From Allocoleopsis franciscana PCC 7113 (GTDB lineage Bacteria; Cyanobacteriota; Cyanobacteriia; Cyanobacteriales; Coleofasciculaceae), in assembly GCF_000317515.1 (NCBI RefSeq), contig NC_019738.1, positions 6,102,001 to 6,166,000 of the forward strand: 64,000 nt of DNA, given 5' to 3'. The position numbers and the translations under genes are program-made. Positions 27,351 through 38,299 of the stretch are shown piece by piece; the stretch's first letter is position 1, and the number at the start of each line of letters is the position of its first letter. Below the pieces are notes generated by a model that worked only from the letters and a program-made list of their open reading frames with translations, ran no database searches and was not told where the DNA came from.

Positions 27351-29549
27351 ATGCTAAAGGGACGAATCAACAAAATTCCTGTGGCGGTAGGGGCTGGATT
27401 ACTACTATTCGCCCTACTAGGCTCATCAATTTTAGCCGTAAAAATGACCGGTCTACTCGATCAATGGACTGGAAATGGACAAACTCAAAGTCAATTCAAA
27501 CTCACTCCAAAACAGGAAAAATCAGAAGTTTTGCCACTGGTGTCGTTGCCACCTCAAGCAAGAGCCTCAAAACTAGAAGCAATTGCCTCTGGGTCAAAAT
27601 CTCTCGACCAGCAACGTGCCCGTTATCTGTTAGCCTCGGATTTGATTGAGCAAAAACAGGGGGAAAAGGCGCTCAAATGGCTGGAAGGGCTGGATACAGA
27701 ATATTCCGTATTGGCATCCCAGATCAGCGTAAAACGCGCCCAAGCTTATGAACTGATGGGGGATAAAGCAAAAGCCGAAGCCGCTTGGAATGCTATCCTG
27801 ACCAACCATCCGACTCAGCCAGTCGCAGCCGAAGCCTTGTATGCCTTAGGTGAATCCAATCCGGAGTACTGGAATCAGGCGATCGCCAAATTCCCCTCTC
27901 ATCCCAGCACCCACGAAATTATTCGCCAACGGTTGAGTAAGAACCCTAAGCAATCGGCGTTGCTCTTAGTCTTAGCCAAATCTAACCCTGAAGGCCAAGG
28001 GATGGGGGCAATTCGTGAGCGCTTAGTCAACGAGTTTGCAGCTCAACTCAAGCCAGAAGACTGGGAAGCGATCGCTTTTGGCTATTGGGAAACGATGGAG
28101 TATGAAAGAGCAGCTCAAGCCTATGCCAAAGCGCCCCGTACCCCCCTCACTGCCTATCGGGTGGGTCGCGGGTATCAATTGAGGGGAAAAAGGATAGAGG
28201 CTAAAGCCGCCTATCAACAGCTACTCAGGGACTTCCCGGATGCCAAGGAAACCGGACTGGGATTACGGCGTCTCGCCAGTCTCTCCAAATCCGACGAGGC
28301 GATGCAATATCTCGATTTGGCAATTAAAAAGTTTCCAGATGAAGCCGCTGAGGCATTGCTCACTAAAGCCAATATTCTAGAGGCGAAGGGAAGTGCCACC
28401 TCCGCCAGCGACGCCCGTAAGTCGGTGTTGACCCAATATAAAACCTCAGATGCGGCAGCGGAGTATCGCTGGAAAATTGCCAAAACCATGGCAGCGGCGA
28501 GAAAGTATAAAGAAGCATGGCAATGGGCACAACCGATCACCACTAACAATCCCGATAGTCCACTGGCTCCGGAAGCGGCGTTTTGGGTCGGTCGGTGGGC
28601 GGCTCAAATGGGGCGTCCAAAAGATGCGACAGCCGCCTTTGAGCATGTGTTGGCTCACTATCCCGAATCATTTTATGCATGGCGGTCGGCTCATTCATTG
28701 GGCTGGAATGTGGGAGACTTTACCACCGTGCGAGACTTGAAACCGGAGATTGTGTCCCCACAAGTACGGCCTACGCCCCCCACTGGTTCGGCAGCCTTAA
28801 AAGAACTGTATCAATTGGGACAGAATCAGAGTGCTTGGACACTGTGGCAAGCCGAATTTAAGAATCGGCTCAAACCAACCGTTGCTGAGCAATTTACGGA
28901 TGGTTTGATCAACTTAGGCATCGGCCGGCACCAAATTGGGATTAATAAAATTTGGTATCTCAGCCTACGAGATACTCCAGAAGAGCGATCGCAATGGAAA
29001 GATCTACGCCAAGAACCCGCTTACTGGCAGGCTCTGTTTCCCCTACCTTTCCTAGAATCCATTATTAGCTGGTCTGGACAGCGTCAACTCAATCCCTTCC
29101 TGGTGGCAGGTTTAATTCGACAAGAGTCTCGATTTGAACCGAAAATTCGCTCGGTTGCGGGCGCTAAAGGATTGATGCAGGTGATGCCAGGAACCGGCAC
29201 TTGGATTGCCGAAAAAATCCAGCTCAAGGACTACAATCTGGAAAATCCGGATGACAACATTAAACTCGGCACCTGGTATCTCGACCACACCCACCAAGAG
29301 TACAGTAATAACTCCTTATTAGCGGTTGCTAGTTACAATGCTGGCCCTGGCAACGTGTCTAAATGGATTAGCAAATATGGGTTCAATGACCCGGATGCGT
29401 TTATTGAAATGATTCCATTTGGGGAAACGAAGGGTTATGTAGAATCCGTTTTTGCTAATTATTGGAATTATTTGCGAATCTACAATCCGGAGATTGCTCA
29501 GTCGTTAGCCAAATATTCTCCTGCTCAATCTGTTGTTTCCCGCCAGTAA
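27351..29549 (+). CDS. Slt70-like lytic murein transglycosylase with TPR repeats
   Basis: Cleaves peptidoglycan glycan strands with 1,6-anhydro ring formation. The 732-residue protein has an N-terminal membrane anchor or signal (VAVGAGLLLFALLGSSILAV), a long helical superhelix with TPR-like repeats (about residues 80-520), and a C-terminal SLT domain (about 570-700). The SLT domain shows RQESRFEPKIRSVAGAKGLM (catalytic Glu), QVMPGTG and ASYNAGPGNVSKW. GTG 27324 opens the frame, but GAGGAG at good distance favours ATG 27351. It is probably periplasmic and works on the same wall as the L,D-transpeptidase 2 kb upstream. Confidence 0.93.
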   Translation: MLKGRINKIPVAVGAGLLLFALLGSSILAVKMTGLLDQWTGNGQTQSQFKLTPKQEKSEVLPLVSLPPQARASKLEAIASGSKSLDQQRARYLLASDLIEQKQGEKALKWLEGLDTEYSVLASQISVKRAQAYELMGDKAKAEAAWNAILTNHPTQPVAAEALYALGESNPEYWNQAIAKFPSHPSTHEIIRQRLSKNPKQSALLLVLAKSNPEGQGMGAIRERLVNEFAAQLKPEDWEAIAFGYWETMEYERAAQAYAKAPRTPLTAYRVGRGYQLRGKRIEAKAAYQQLLRDFPDAKETGLGLRRLASLSKSDEAMQYLDLAIKKFPDEAAEALLTKANILEAKGSATSASDARKSVLTQYKTSDAAAEYRWKIAKTMAAARKYKEAWQWAQPITTNNPDSPLAPEAAFWVGRWAAQMGRPKDATAAFEHVLAHYPESFYAWRSAHSLGWNVGDFTTVRDLKPEIVSPQVRPTPPTGSAALKELYQLGQNQSAWTLWQAEFKNRLKPTVAEQFTDGLINLGIGRHQIGINKIWYLSLRDTPEERSQWKDLRQEPAYWQALFPLPFLESIISWSGQRQLNPFLVAGLIRQESRFEPKIRSVAGAKGLMQVMPGTGTWIAEKIQLKDYNLENPDDNIKLGTWYLDHTHQEYSNNSLLAVASYNAGPGNVSKWISKYGFNDPDAFIEMIPFGETKGYVESVFANYWNYLRIYNPEIAQSLAKYSPAQSVVSRQ

Positions 29550-29599
29550 AGTTAACTTGAGAATGTTGAATTTGCAAACGATCAACCAACGAGGGTGCT

Positions 29600-29631
29600 A
29601 AAATCCAAAATCCAAAATCCAAAATCCAAAA
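29600..29631 (+). repeat. Heptanucleotide tandem repeat (AAAATCC)4
   Basis: Four exact AAAATCC units and a partial fifth lie directly before the FecCD permease start. This is the short tandemly repeated (STRR) type common in filamentous cyanobacteria. It lies between the slt stop and the fecCD ATG and could alter leader length as copy number changes. Confidence 0.9.
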
Positions 29632-29635
29632 GGGT

Positions 29636-30619
29636 ATGAGCTACCGAGTGTGGCAAGCTTGTTTGCTCTTAGGCGGCGGCTTGCTTTTGGCAGTTGGAAT
29701 TTCCCTGTCTCAGGGTGCCGTTTATCTCAATTTCTCCCAGTTGTGGCAAGCATTACTTTATCAAGGCGATCCAATCAACCAAACGATTCTGTGGGACTTG
29801 CGTTTGCCTCGAACTATCGCAGCATTAATTGTGGGGTCAGCTTTAGGGATGTCCGGTGCCTTGTTACAGGGAATGTTGCGGAATGGATTGGCTGATCCGT
29901 TTTTATTGGGAATTTCTGCGGGTGCCGGTTTGGTGGCGGTGGGGTTGGTGACTCTGGGGCTATTTCAAGCGTGGTTACCCCTAGCCGCTTGGGTTGGTGC
30001 TATTGTGACAACGATATTGGTTTATATTCTGGCTCGCACCAGTATCGGTGTGTCTGTGGAACGGTTGATTTTAGGGGGAGTGGCGGTGAGTTCCCTGTTT
30101 GGCGCGATTCAGTCAACCATGCTCCTGTTAGCTGATGATGGTCGAGTTCAAGCGGCTCTTAATTGGCTCATTGGTAGTCTGAATGGGCGAGGATGGTCAG
30201 AAGTAATGGTGGCTGGCCCTTATGTCCTGGTGGCACTGCTGGGTGGTTGTTTACTCGCTCGCTCCGTTAATATTTTGAATTTAGGCGATGAGTTGGCGGT
30301 GGGGTTGGGATTTTCCTTGATGCGATCGCGCTTTTTAATTGGAGGAGTCGCTACCCTACTCGCCGCCGGGGCTGTTAGTGTCGGCGGATTAATTGGATTT
30401 GTGGGTTTAATTGTCCCTCATGGCGTGCGGCTACTGGTAGGCACAGATTACCGTTGGGTGCTGCCGCTTTCTGCCATTGGGGGTGCCTTAGTCCTGTTGT
30501 TCGCGGATATTGTATCCCGCTTGGGGGCGGTAGAGTTACCCGTGGGGGCGGTTACGGCACTTCTGGGATCGCCTTTGTTTGTCTGGTTGCTTTCTCGGCG
30601 ATCGGCGGCTTCTGGTTAG
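29636..30619 (+). CDS. FecCD-family ABC transporter permease
   Basis: A 327-residue polytopic protein of the BtuC/FecCD family, with about 9-10 membrane helices, the family loop LRLPRTIAALIVGSALGMSG, DPFLLGISAGAGL, and the coupling/gate region GLIGFVGLIVPHGVRLLVGTDYRW. It imports iron-siderophore, heme or cobalamin in complex with an ATPase and binding protein. These lie downstream at 36.2-38.0 kb on the same strand but separated by the 5.2-kb CHAT gene. Substrate is not visible; no B12 riboswitch or Fur box was recognised upstream. Confidence 0.92.
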   Translation: MSYRVWQACLLLGGGLLLAVGISLSQGAVYLNFSQLWQALLYQGDPINQTILWDLRLPRTIAALIVGSALGMSGALLQGMLRNGLADPFLLGISAGAGLVAVGLVTLGLFQAWLPLAAWVGAIVTTILVYILARTSIGVSVERLILGGVAVSSLFGAIQSTMLLLADDGRVQAALNWLIGSLNGRGWSEVMVAGPYVLVALLGGCLLARSVNILNLGDELAVGLGFSLMRSRFLIGGVATLLAAGAVSVGGLIGFVGLIVPHGVRLLVGTDYRWVLPLSAIGGALVLLFADIVSRLGAVELPVGAVTALLGSPLFVWLLSRRSAASG

Positions 30620-30638
30620 AAGCACCATTCTCAATAGG

Positions 30639-30775
30639 GCGGTTGAAACCGCAGCTACACAAACAAAATCCTCACTAAAGCTCCGGTGCCTACGCAGGTT
30701 TCACAACTCTTGATTTTCCTCCAGTCCGCGCAGGCGGACTTTGGTTTTATAGCCGCGAATTCCATTCGCCAGGGC
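30639..30775. repeat. Composite palindromic repeat in a 370-base gap
   Basis: Hairpins GCGGTT/AACCGC (30639-30652) and AGTCCGC/GCGGACT (30723-30740) are followed by TATAGCCGCGAATTCCATTC and CGCCAGGGC. The text CTCACTAAAGCTCCGG at 30671-30686 also occurs (minus strand) inside the cobB repeat near 9100-9117. I recognise these as dispersed cyanobacterial repeats. I see no gene in 30620-30989. Confidence 0.75.
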
Positions 30776-30989
30776 TTGTTGCTTGTGTGTACACAGTAGC
30801 TTATCAAGGACAGGGAATTAATTTTCCTGTAAAAATACCTATTATCTTCAATTTTTTTTCGCCCCTTGTCAGCAGGCTGAGCCGTTACTAAATATAACAA
30901 TCTGGTGTCTTATTTTAGGAAAATTTCTATAATTTCTTGAGAAATTACTGCTTTCAAATAACTAATTTTTCTCTATTCAACAAAATATT

Positions 30990-33900
30990 ATGAAGCCAGT
31001 TGCTGGAGTCGTTGCTTCCTTGCTAACCAGTCTCCTGTTGGTTAGATTGTCTGAACCCGAACTAGCCTGGGCACAGCCTATTCAAGCGGCGGATGACGGC
31101 ACTGGTACTCAAGTTACCCTGGATGGAAATCGCTTTGATATCCAAGGTGGTACGCTTTCTCAAAATGGCGCTAATTTATTTCATAGTTTTACGCAATTTG
31201 GACTCAATTCTCAGCAAATTGCTAATTTTTTAGCCAATGATTCAATTCAGAATATTTTAGCGCGAGTGATTGGCGGTGACCCTTCTGTAATTAACAGTTT
31301 AATTCAGGTAACTGGAGGGCAATCGAACTTATTTTTGATGAATCCGGCGGGAATTGTGTTTGGTACGGGTGCCAGTCTCAATGTCCCAGCTTCGTTTACC
31401 GCGACGACAGCGACAGGAATTGGTTTTGCTGGGAATCAATGGTTTAATGCCGTTGGCAACAATGACTATCAGACGTTAATCGGTACTCCCAGTCTGTTTG
31501 CTTTTGATAATCAACAACTAGGTGTAATTGTTAATGCGGGCAATTTGGTAGTGGGAGAAGGGCAGAATTTAACTTTACTGGGTGGCAATGTTGTCAATAC
31601 TGGCTCACTGAAAGCCGCATCGGGAAGTATTATGATTGCTGCGGTGCAGGATGAAGGTCTAGTTAGGATTAGTCAATCTGGACATTTGTTGAGTTTGGAG
31701 ATTAAACCTCCTCGTACAGTTGATGGACAACAATTAGCAATTTCTCCCCAAGATTTACCCACTTTGCTGACGGGAACGCATGGAAGTGTAGAGACGGGGT
31801 TGAAGGTTTCTCCAACGGGTACGGTGCAACTAATTAGTTCTGGGTTAACGATTCCCCATGAGGCGGGAATGACTATTGTGTCGGGTACTCTGGATGTTTC
31901 CTCTGTAGGGGCAACACATGTGTCGCCCCTACCAGCGACGGGTGGGAATGTGTTCGTATTGGGCGACAAGGTGGGTTTGTTCGGTGCCAATATCAACGCT
32001 TCGGGTACCAATGGCGGTGGCACGGTGTTGATTGGTGGGGATTTTCAGGGACAGGGAAACGTCCCGAATTCGTTAGAAACGTTTGTGAGTAACGACTCGG
32101 TAGTGTCCGCCGATGCGCTGCTCAATGGTAATGGCGGAAAAGTTATTGCTTTTTCCGATAAGACTGCTAGCATTCACGGGATACTGACGGCACGGGGAGG
32201 AAGTGTATCTGGGAATGGTGGATTAATTGAAACCTCTGGTAAGCAGTCTCTCAGCCTTACCAGTATCCCCAATGCTAGTGCTTTTAATGGTATGGGTGGT
32301 ACCTGGCTAATTGACCCGACAAATATCACAATTGTAAATGGTGGGGGCGGTGCGATCGGTACGAATCAGGTTGATGTTGGCAACATTAATACTGCACTAA
32401 ATACTGGCACAAACGTTACCATCACTACAGATATTGGCGGGGCTGAGGAAGGCAATATCACTCAGAATGCTAATGCACTCATCAACAAGACAGCAGGTGG
32501 AGACGCTACCCTCACATTGCTAGCTGCTAATGACATTACTCTGAATGGGGGAATCTCTTCGAGTAGCGGCAGATTGAATGTTAACCTCAATGCTGATGCT
32601 GATAACAGTGGGGCAGGTGCTATTGGTATTTTTAATGCGGTGATTAATACCAACGGCGGCAATGTTACTGGGACTGGTAAAGGAAGTACCACTGTAGTGG
32701 ATGGCATATCACTCAACAACAGCAACATCAATGCTGGAGGAGGCAATATTGCACTCATCGGTACAGGAGGAGATGACAACTCTGGCAATCACAGAGGTAT
32801 CTTTCTTGGCAATAGTGTAGTAGAAACCAGTGGGACGGGAACGATTACCCTAACTGGTACGGGTGGAAATGGGACAAATTTTAATCGAGGAATTTTTCTC
32901 AATCAGTCAAGCATTGTCAGAGCAGTTGAGGGAAATATCGCCATGTTCGGCACAGGCGGGAACGGAACTGGCGGCGATAACAATGGTATTCATATTATTG
33001 GCGTAGTGGAAACAACCGGGACTGGAAGCATTACTCTCACTGGCGCTGGTGGAAATGGGACGGCTCGGAATAGGGGAATTTTTGTTGATCGCGCAGCTAT
33101 TAGAACCACTAGTGGGAATATTACCTTGACAGGCACGGGCGGAAACGGGACGGGTGCGGATAATCAAGGAATCAGAATTAGTGATTTGGGCGAAGTCAGA
33201 ACTACTGATGGAGCGATTAACCTCAATGGCACAGGTGGCACTGGAACTATTTTTAATATTGGAGTATCAGTTGCGCTTGACTCTAGGGTGAGTTCAGTCA
33301 ATGGAAATATCAACCTGCTTGGTGTAGGAAACGGAACTGAAGGTGGTAACTATGGCATTGCTTTTGGCTTAAGCAGCGTTGTAGAAACAACCGGGACAGG
33401 TAACATCACCATTGAAGGTATAAGTAGTGCTGGGACTGATACAAACTTCGGGATTCGGATTGCTCAACCTGGTATGAGAGTCAGTACAGTCGATGGCAAT
33501 ATTACCCTCACTGGAACGAGTAGGGGGACTGGGAGCAACAATGAAGGCATTAATATGGATGCTCGCAGTGTTGTCGAATCTACAGGAACGGGAAATATAA
33601 CGCTGGTTGGTACTGCTGGAAACGGAACAGATGAAAATATCGGTATACGTTTGAGAGAGTTTGCGGGAAACGCTAGTTTTATCAGATCAGTTGATGGAAA
33701 TATTACGCTAACAGGAATTGGGAATGGTACTGGCGTTGGCAATACAGGGATTCAGCTTGATGCTGGCAGTGCCGTAACTTCGACTGGAACAGGTAATATC
33801 ACCCTGACAGGCACAGGGGTTGCTAGTGCTGGAGATACGAGCCTCGATATTTTACTCAAAGACGGAAGCTTGTTGCAATCAACTGGAGGTGGAAATATCA

Positions 33901-36173
33901 GCCTCCTCGCCAACCAAAACATTATCACTGACAATATCGTCAGCTCAGGTGGAGCGATCGCCATAACTAGCAACAATGGAAATATAGATACAACTACCGG
34001 AATCCTTAGTTCGGCTTCTCAAACGGGCGATGGCGGTGCAATTAACCTATCTGCAAATAATGGCAGTATCACTACAGATGTTCTCGGTTCGTTAGGAAAT
34101 AATACTGGTGGTGCGATCGCACTTAATGCAGCAGGTAATATCACGACAAATGCGCTTGTATCCAGTGGCGGTAATGGGGATGGCGGAACAATCAAGATTA
34201 ATAGCGGTGGCGCAATTACTATCAACAATGACAACAGTATTGCTGGGGTGAGTGGGGTAAGTTCCGGTTCCTTGAATGGCAATGGCGGTGATATTGTGTT
34301 CAATGCTGCCAGCCATATTACTGTCGGTTCTCGTCCAATCTTCTCCAGTTCCGCTATTAGCAATGCAGGCGATATTACCCTCAATTCTGCCAGTGGCAAC
34401 ATCCAAGTCGCTGGAATTCAAGCAGAAGGGGGTACGGGTGGCACGGGTGGAGATGTTGATATTACGACAACCCAATTTTTCCGAGCAACGGATTCTTTCC
34501 TCAATCAAGATGGAACAACAGCCAGCATTGCAACGGGTGGAGTTACGGGGGGAGGCTCGATTATTATCCGCCACGGGGGACAGGGGATTACACCTTTTAT
34601 TGTGGGGGATGCTACTACAAACGGGACGGCAGGAGCTATTACTACAGGAAATGCGTTTCCCATCCAAACCATCTCCCCCAATCAAGAATTTTTGAACACC
34701 CATACCCAAGAAAGAATTCAAATTATCTCTGTTCCTGGGCAAACCTTACCCCCTCCACCCCTACTGCCAATCGGCTCAAACAGAGCAGATGTAGTGCCTC
34801 AAGATGCGATCGCCAATCTACTTGGTATTCTGATTGGAGTACCAACAACTGTCAACCAAGACCCTACAAGTAGCAACTCTAGCTATAGTTGGACGATTCC
34901 CGGTTACGGAACTCTAGAGACAGGTTACATTAATCTGCAAAACCTTCTAGCTCAAGGGAATCTCAATCAAGCCATCACTCAAATTGACGAAGTATTTGAG
35001 GAAGAATTTGAGAACTATTTGGGAGAAAAATTACCCCATGAAACCGTTACTGTCGAAGGCATTAGAACGGTTTTAAAAACAATTAAAAGCGAAACCAAAA
35101 CTCAGCCTGCAATCGTCTACGCCCTCTCAACACCCCAACAACTGGAACTGGTGCTAATCATGCCGGATGGTTCTCCCATCCGTAAGGTAGTGCCAGAAGC
35201 GAATGCGGCTGCCCTCAAGAAAACCTTAACCGAGTTCCGTAGCGCCGTTACCGATGTCACAAGCACCCGTGGCTATCTTGCCTCAGCACAACAGCTATAC
35301 CAATGGATGATTGCTCCCCTCGAATCCGAGCTGGAATCATTGGGAATTGACACTCTCATCTTTTGTATGGATGCAGGCTTGCGCCTCGTCCCAATGGCAG
35401 CATTGCACGATGGGCAGCAGTTTTTGGTAGAAAAGTATAGCCTCGGTTCTATTCCTAGCGTCAGTCTTACCAATAGCCGCTACAAGGCTGTGAAAGATGC
35501 CCAAGTTTTAGGTATGGGAGCATCAGAATTTCAAGAACTGGCACCGTTGCCTGCTGTACCAACGGAATTGAACGTAATTACCCAGCAGTTATGGACAGGG
35601 AAATCTTTCCTCAATGAAGAATTTACTGAGAAGAATTTCAAATCCCAGCGTCAGCCGTTCGGTATCATCCACTTAGCCACCCACGCCGACTTTAAGCCAG
35701 GAAACGCGGATAATTCCTACATTCAGTTATGGGATAGCCAACTCAAGGTGAATCAACTGCGGCAGATGGGTTGGCATCAGCCTCCTCAAGTCGAACTGTT
35801 AGTTTTAAGCGCCTGTCGCACTGCCTTGGGAGATATCGATGCAGAATTGGGTTTTGCTGGGTTAGCCGTGCAAGCGGGAGTGAAGTCCGCCTTGGCAAGT
35901 CTTTGGTATGTCAGTGATGAAGGGACACTGGCAATTATGGGTGGATTTTATCAGCACTTGCGCCAACCCGACGTGACCATCAAAGCCGAGGCACTGCGGC
36001 GTGCTCAACTGGCGATGCTGCAAAAGCAAGTACGTGTGGAAAATGGTGAACTGCAAGGGTTTGACAAACTGGGTAGTATCCCCTTACCCCCAGAACTTGC
36101 CGCACAGAGCAGTCATGATTTCTCTCATCCTTATTACTGGGCAGCGTTTACGATGATTGGTAGCCCATGGTAA
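30990..36173 (+). CDS. Two-partner-secretion passenger fused to CHAT caspase-like protease
   Basis: A 1,727-residue giant. Residues 1-28 are a signal peptide ([14 protein letters not shown], cleavage near AWA). Residues ~30-270 are a filamentous-hemagglutinin N-terminal (TPS) domain with [16 protein letters not shown] and [17 protein letters not shown]. Residues ~290-1,330 are beta-helix-like repeats rich in [16 protein letters not shown]. After a Pro-rich hinge ([12 protein letters not shown]), residues ~1,380-1,727 form a CHAT domain with the catalytic dyad His1565 (HLATH) and Cys1609 (LSACRT), ending [14 protein letters not shown] domains are caspase-clan cysteine proteases. The architecture implies export by a TpsB outer-membrane partner, which is not in this window, with a protease tip. 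It interrupts the FecCD transporter locus. A paralogous protease is at 44.7 kb. The target is unknown. Confidence 0.9.
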   Translation: MKPVAGVVASLLTSLLLVRLSEPELAWAQPIQAADDGTGTQVTLDGNRFDIQGGTLSQNGANLFHSFTQFGLNSQQIANFLANDSIQNILARVIGGDPSVINSLIQVTGGQSNLFLMNPAGIVFGTGASLNVPASFTATTATGIGFAGNQWFNAVGNNDYQTLIGTPSLFAFDNQQLGVIVNAGNLVVGEGQNLTLLGGNVVNTGSLKAASGSIMIAAVQDEGLVRISQSGHLLSLEIKPPRTVDGQQLAISPQDLPTLLTGTHGSVETGLKVSPTGTVQLISSGLTIPHEAGMTIVSGTLDVSSVGATHVSPLPATGGNVFVLGDKVGLFGANINASGTNGGGTVLIGGDFQGQGNVPNSLETFVSNDSVVSADALLNGNGGKVIAFSDKTASIHGILTARGGSVSGNGGLIETSGKQSLSLTSIPNASAFNGMGGTWLIDPTNITIVNGGGGAIGTNQVDVGNINTALNTGTNVTITTDIGGAEEGNITQNANALINKTAGGDATLTLLAANDITLNGGISSSSGRLNVNLNADADNSGAGAIGIFNAVINTNGGNVTGTGKGSTTVVDGISLNNSNINAGGGNIALIGTGGDDNSGNHRGIFLGNSVVETSGTGTITLTGTGGNGTNFNRGIFLNQSSIVRAVEGNIAMFGTGGNGTGGDNNGIHIIGVVETTGTGSITLTGAGGNGTARNRGIFVDRAAIRTTSGNITLTGTGGNGTGADNQGIRISDLGEVRTTDGAINLNGTGGTGTIFNIGVSVALDSRVSSVNGNINLLGVGNGTEGGNYGIAFGLSSVVETTGTGNITIEGISSAGTDTNFGIRIAQPGMRVSTVDGNITLTGTSRGTGSNNEGINMDARSVVESTGTGNITLVGTAGNGTDENIGIRLREFAGNASFIRSVDGNITLTGIGNGTGVGNTGIQLDAGSAVTSTGTGNITLTGTGVASAGDTSLDILLKDGSLLQSTGGGNISLLANQNIITDNIVSSGGAIAITSNNGNIDTTTGILSSASQTGDGGAINLSANNGSITTDVLGSLGNNTGGAIALNAAGNITTNALVSSGGNGDGGTIKINSGGAITINNDNSIAGVSGVSSGSLNGNGGDIVFNAASHITVGSRPIFSSSAISNAGDITLNSASGNIQVAGIQAEGGTGGTGGDVDITTTQFFRATDSFLNQDGTTASIATGGVTGGGSIIIRHGGQGITPFIVGDATTNGTAGAITTGNAFPIQTISPNQEFLNTHTQERIQIISVPGQTLPPPPLLPIGSNRADVVPQDAIANLLGILIGVPTTVNQDPTSSNSSYSWTIPGYGTLETGYINLQNLLAQGNLNQAITQIDEVFEEEFENYLGEKLPHETVTVEGIRTVLKTIKSETKTQPAIVYALSTPQQLELVLIMPDGSPIRKVVPEANAAALKKTLTEFRSAVTDVTSTRGYLASAQQLYQWMIAPLESELESLGIDTLIFCMDAGLRLVPMAALHDGQQFLVEKYSLGSIPSVSLTNSRYKAVKDAQVLGMGASEFQELAPLPAVPTELNVITQQLWTGKSFLNEEFTEKNFKSQRQPFGIIHLATHADFKPGNADNSYIQLWDSQLKVNQLRQMGWHQPPQVELLVLSACRTALGDIDAELGFAGLAVQAGVKSALASLWYVSDEGTLAIMGGFYQHLRQPDVTIKAEALRRAQLAMLQKQVRVENGELQGFDKLGSIPLPPELAAQSSHDFSHPYYWAAFTMIGSPW

Positions 36174-36249
36174 GCGCATTAAAAGTTAAAAATTAACCTG
36201 AAAAATTCCGCTCAAAATCCTTGCAAAATCTACATTGCTCCATTCGCTC

Positions 36250-37038
36250 ATGCCTTTAGAAGCTCAAAACTTGGTCGGTGGTTACAGCACTACACCCATT
36301 ATTCACGGCATTAACTTAGCCCTGCAACAAGGCGAGTGGCTGAGCCTGGTGGGTGCCAATGGTTCCGGCAAGTCCACATTGCTCAAACTCCTCAGCCGCA
36401 TCCTGTCACCCCACAAGGGTACGGTAATTCTGGATGGGAAAGCCATTCACAACCAACCTGCCCAAGTCGTCGCTCAAAAACTGGCAATTTTGCCCCAACA
36501 ACAAACAGTTCCCACTGGGTTAACCGTGCGGCAACTGGTGAGTTTGGGGCGAAGTCCTCATCAACCTTGGTGGCAGTGGGAATTAGATGCACAAGATCGG
36601 ACAAAAGTCGAGGAAGCGATTGTGGAGACGGGGATTGAATCGTTGAGCGATCGCCTCGTTGAACATCTCTCCGGTGGTGAACGACAACGTGCCTTCCTGG
36701 CACTGGCACTGGCACAAGCCCCACAAGTTCTGCTGTTAGATGAACCCACCACTTATCTGGATATTCACTATCAGCTACAACTGCTGGAATTGCTTAAACA
36801 GCTCAATCAGAAGCGAGGGCTATCGATTATCACAGTGCTACATGAAGTGAATTTAGCTGCACGGTATAGCGATCGCATCGCCATGCTCAAGCAAGGGAAT
36901 CTTTGGGATATCGGTACACCCGCCGCCGTACTCACGCCCGAAAATCTTGCCCAAGTCTTTGGCGTTGAAGTGATTGTCCTCCAGACACCAGTGGGGGTGC
37001 AAATTTGTGCGATCGCTCCTGCGGTGGTGGAAGATTGA
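36250..37038 (+). CDS. FecE-type ABC transporter ATPase
   Basis: A 262-residue ATP-binding subunit of a metal-chelate or B12 importer. Walker A is GANGSGKST (near residue 38), the signature LSGGERQRA (about 142), Walker B VLLLDEPT (about 165), and the switch His is in VLHEVN. The frame opens with a TTG at 36235, but ATG 36250 gives the normal MPLEAQNLVGGY start. It is followed 75 bases later by the binding-protein gene. The matching permease is 5.6 kb upstream, beyond the CHAT gene. Confidence 0.93.
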   Translation: MPLEAQNLVGGYSTTPIIHGINLALQQGEWLSLVGANGSGKSTLLKLLSRILSPHKGTVILDGKAIHNQPAQVVAQKLAILPQQQTVPTGLTVRQLVSLGRSPHQPWWQWELDAQDRTKVEEAIVETGIESLSDRLVEHLSGGERQRAFLALALAQAPQVLLLDEPTTYLDIHYQLQLLELLKQLNQKRGLSIITVLHEVNLAARYSDRIAMLKQGNLWDIGTPAAVLTPENLAQVFGVEVIVLQTPVGVQICAIAPAVVED

Positions 37039-37113
37039 AGGTTGAAAGTTGGCGATCTTCCTTACTATGTTGATGTACCAGCCTGAAGACAGGGTTGAAA
37101 CGAGGAGTTGTTT

Positions 37114-37995
37114 ATGTTTCGTCGTTGGGGAATAGCGATCGCCACAATTGTATTGAGCTTGGTTTTAATCGCGTGCAATACTGCCACTAACCAGCCAACC
37201 GCCAACTCTACCCCCCCTCAAAAAGCAGCAGAACGAGTTGTCACCCTCACCTCCTTGTCTTCTGATATTGTCTACCAACTTGATAAAACCAAACTCGTCG
37301 GCATTACAGGCAGCAAGTTATTTGATAAAGATGCCCGATTTCAAGGAATCACACAAGTAAGCAAAGGGCAAGCCCCCCCCAACTTGGAGAAAATCGTTGC
37401 TCTCAAACCCGATCTTGTAGTTGGGAACCAAGACTTTCACGCCCAAGCCCTGGCAAAATTAAAAGATTTGGGCATTGCCACCCTTGCCACTAAAATTGAT
37501 AAATGGGATGACCTCACAGATATTACCAAACAGCTAGCTCAAGCCATTGGTGCCAACCCTGACCCACTGTTGAAACGTTACCAAACTTTTTTAGGTAAAG
37601 CCGTCAGCCAAGCGCCATCAACTCTCGTACTCGTGAGTCGTCAACCCATCCTGGCACCCAATAAAAACAGTTGGGCAGGAGACTTGCTCAGTAAATTTGG
37701 GGCAAAAAATGTCGTGGCAGACTTACAGAGTCAAAGTCCAACAGGCGGGTATGTCACCCTTTCGGCTGAAAAAATCCTACAGGCAAATCCAGATGTTCTG
37801 CTAGTGGTGAATACCGAGCAAACCAGTGCAGAGCAGTTCAAATCCGAGCCTTTCTGGAATAAACTAAAAGCCACAAAAAACAAACAGGTCTATGTTTTTG
37901 ACTATTATGGGTTGGTTAATCCGGGCAGTCTCGACAAGATCGAAGAAGCTTGTACCCGATTGAGAGAAGTACTCTCAGCCAAGGCAAAAGTCTAG
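37114..37995 (+). CDS. Periplasmic binding lipoprotein (FepB/BtuF-like)
   Basis: A 293-residue substrate-binding protein. Its N-terminus is a lipoprotein signal with lipobox LIAC (Cys about residue 21) and a Pro/Thr linker. The class III periplasmic-binding fold follows: ERVVTLTSLSSDIVYQL at the start, NLEKIVALKPDLVVGNQDF, and the C-terminal KILQANPDVLLVVN. It is anchored to the periplasmic membrane face and delivers ligand to the FecCD permease. GAGGAG before ATG 37114 sets the start. The ligand (ferric siderophore, heme or cobalamin) cannot be told from sequence. Confidence 0.92.
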   Translation: MFRRWGIAIATIVLSLVLIACNTATNQPTANSTPPQKAAERVVTLTSLSSDIVYQLDKTKLVGITGSKLFDKDARFQGITQVSKGQAPPNLEKIVALKPDLVVGNQDFHAQALAKLKDLGIATLATKIDKWDDLTDITKQLAQAIGANPDPLLKRYQTFLGKAVSQAPSTLVLVSRQPILAPNKNSWAGDLLSKFGAKNVVADLQSQSPTGGYVTLSAEKILQANPDVLLVVNTEQTSAEQFKSEPFWNKLKATKNKQVYVFDYYGLVNPGSLDKIEEACTRLREVLSAKAKV

Positions 37996-38042
37996 ATGAG
38001 GTGAGGCGATTCACCGGATTTAGAATTTTGGCACTGGCATAA

Positions 38043-38180
38043 GAGCCTTGAAATAAATTTCAGGCTCAGAGCTAAAACCTGTTTTAACAGGTTCAAACTC
38101 CTATCCGGTAAGTCTTTTAGTCAGTTTTAACTGACTTTAGCTTTTAGCCCGTTCGCGAAGCGTTCCCAAAGGGTACTTTA
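38043..38180. repeat. Hairpin repeats upstream of tatC
   Basis: Three near-perfect hairpins lie in this 304-base gap: GAGCC(T)TGAAAT/ATTTCAGGCTC (38043-38067), AACCTGTT/AACAGGTT (38076-38093) and AGTCAGTT/AACTGACT (38119-38136). After them comes CGTTCGCGAAGCGTTCCC, another dispersed cyanobacterial repeat type. I see no gene in 37996-38299. Confidence 0.75.
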
Positions 38181-38299
38181 GTTCAGGGCTTAAGTCGGTG
38201 CTATTCGATTTAGGATGAATGCCACTGCCAGCCCCTCCAACTTCAGCCCTGTGACTGACATCGATACAATAGTTAGCGTGTCCCGAACTGACCAAACCG

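Noticed and set aside
31673-34742. Several antisense open frames within the giant CHAT gene
   Set aside because: They lie over repetitive Gly/Thr/Asn codons of a clear gene in another frame and show no independent motifs or starts.
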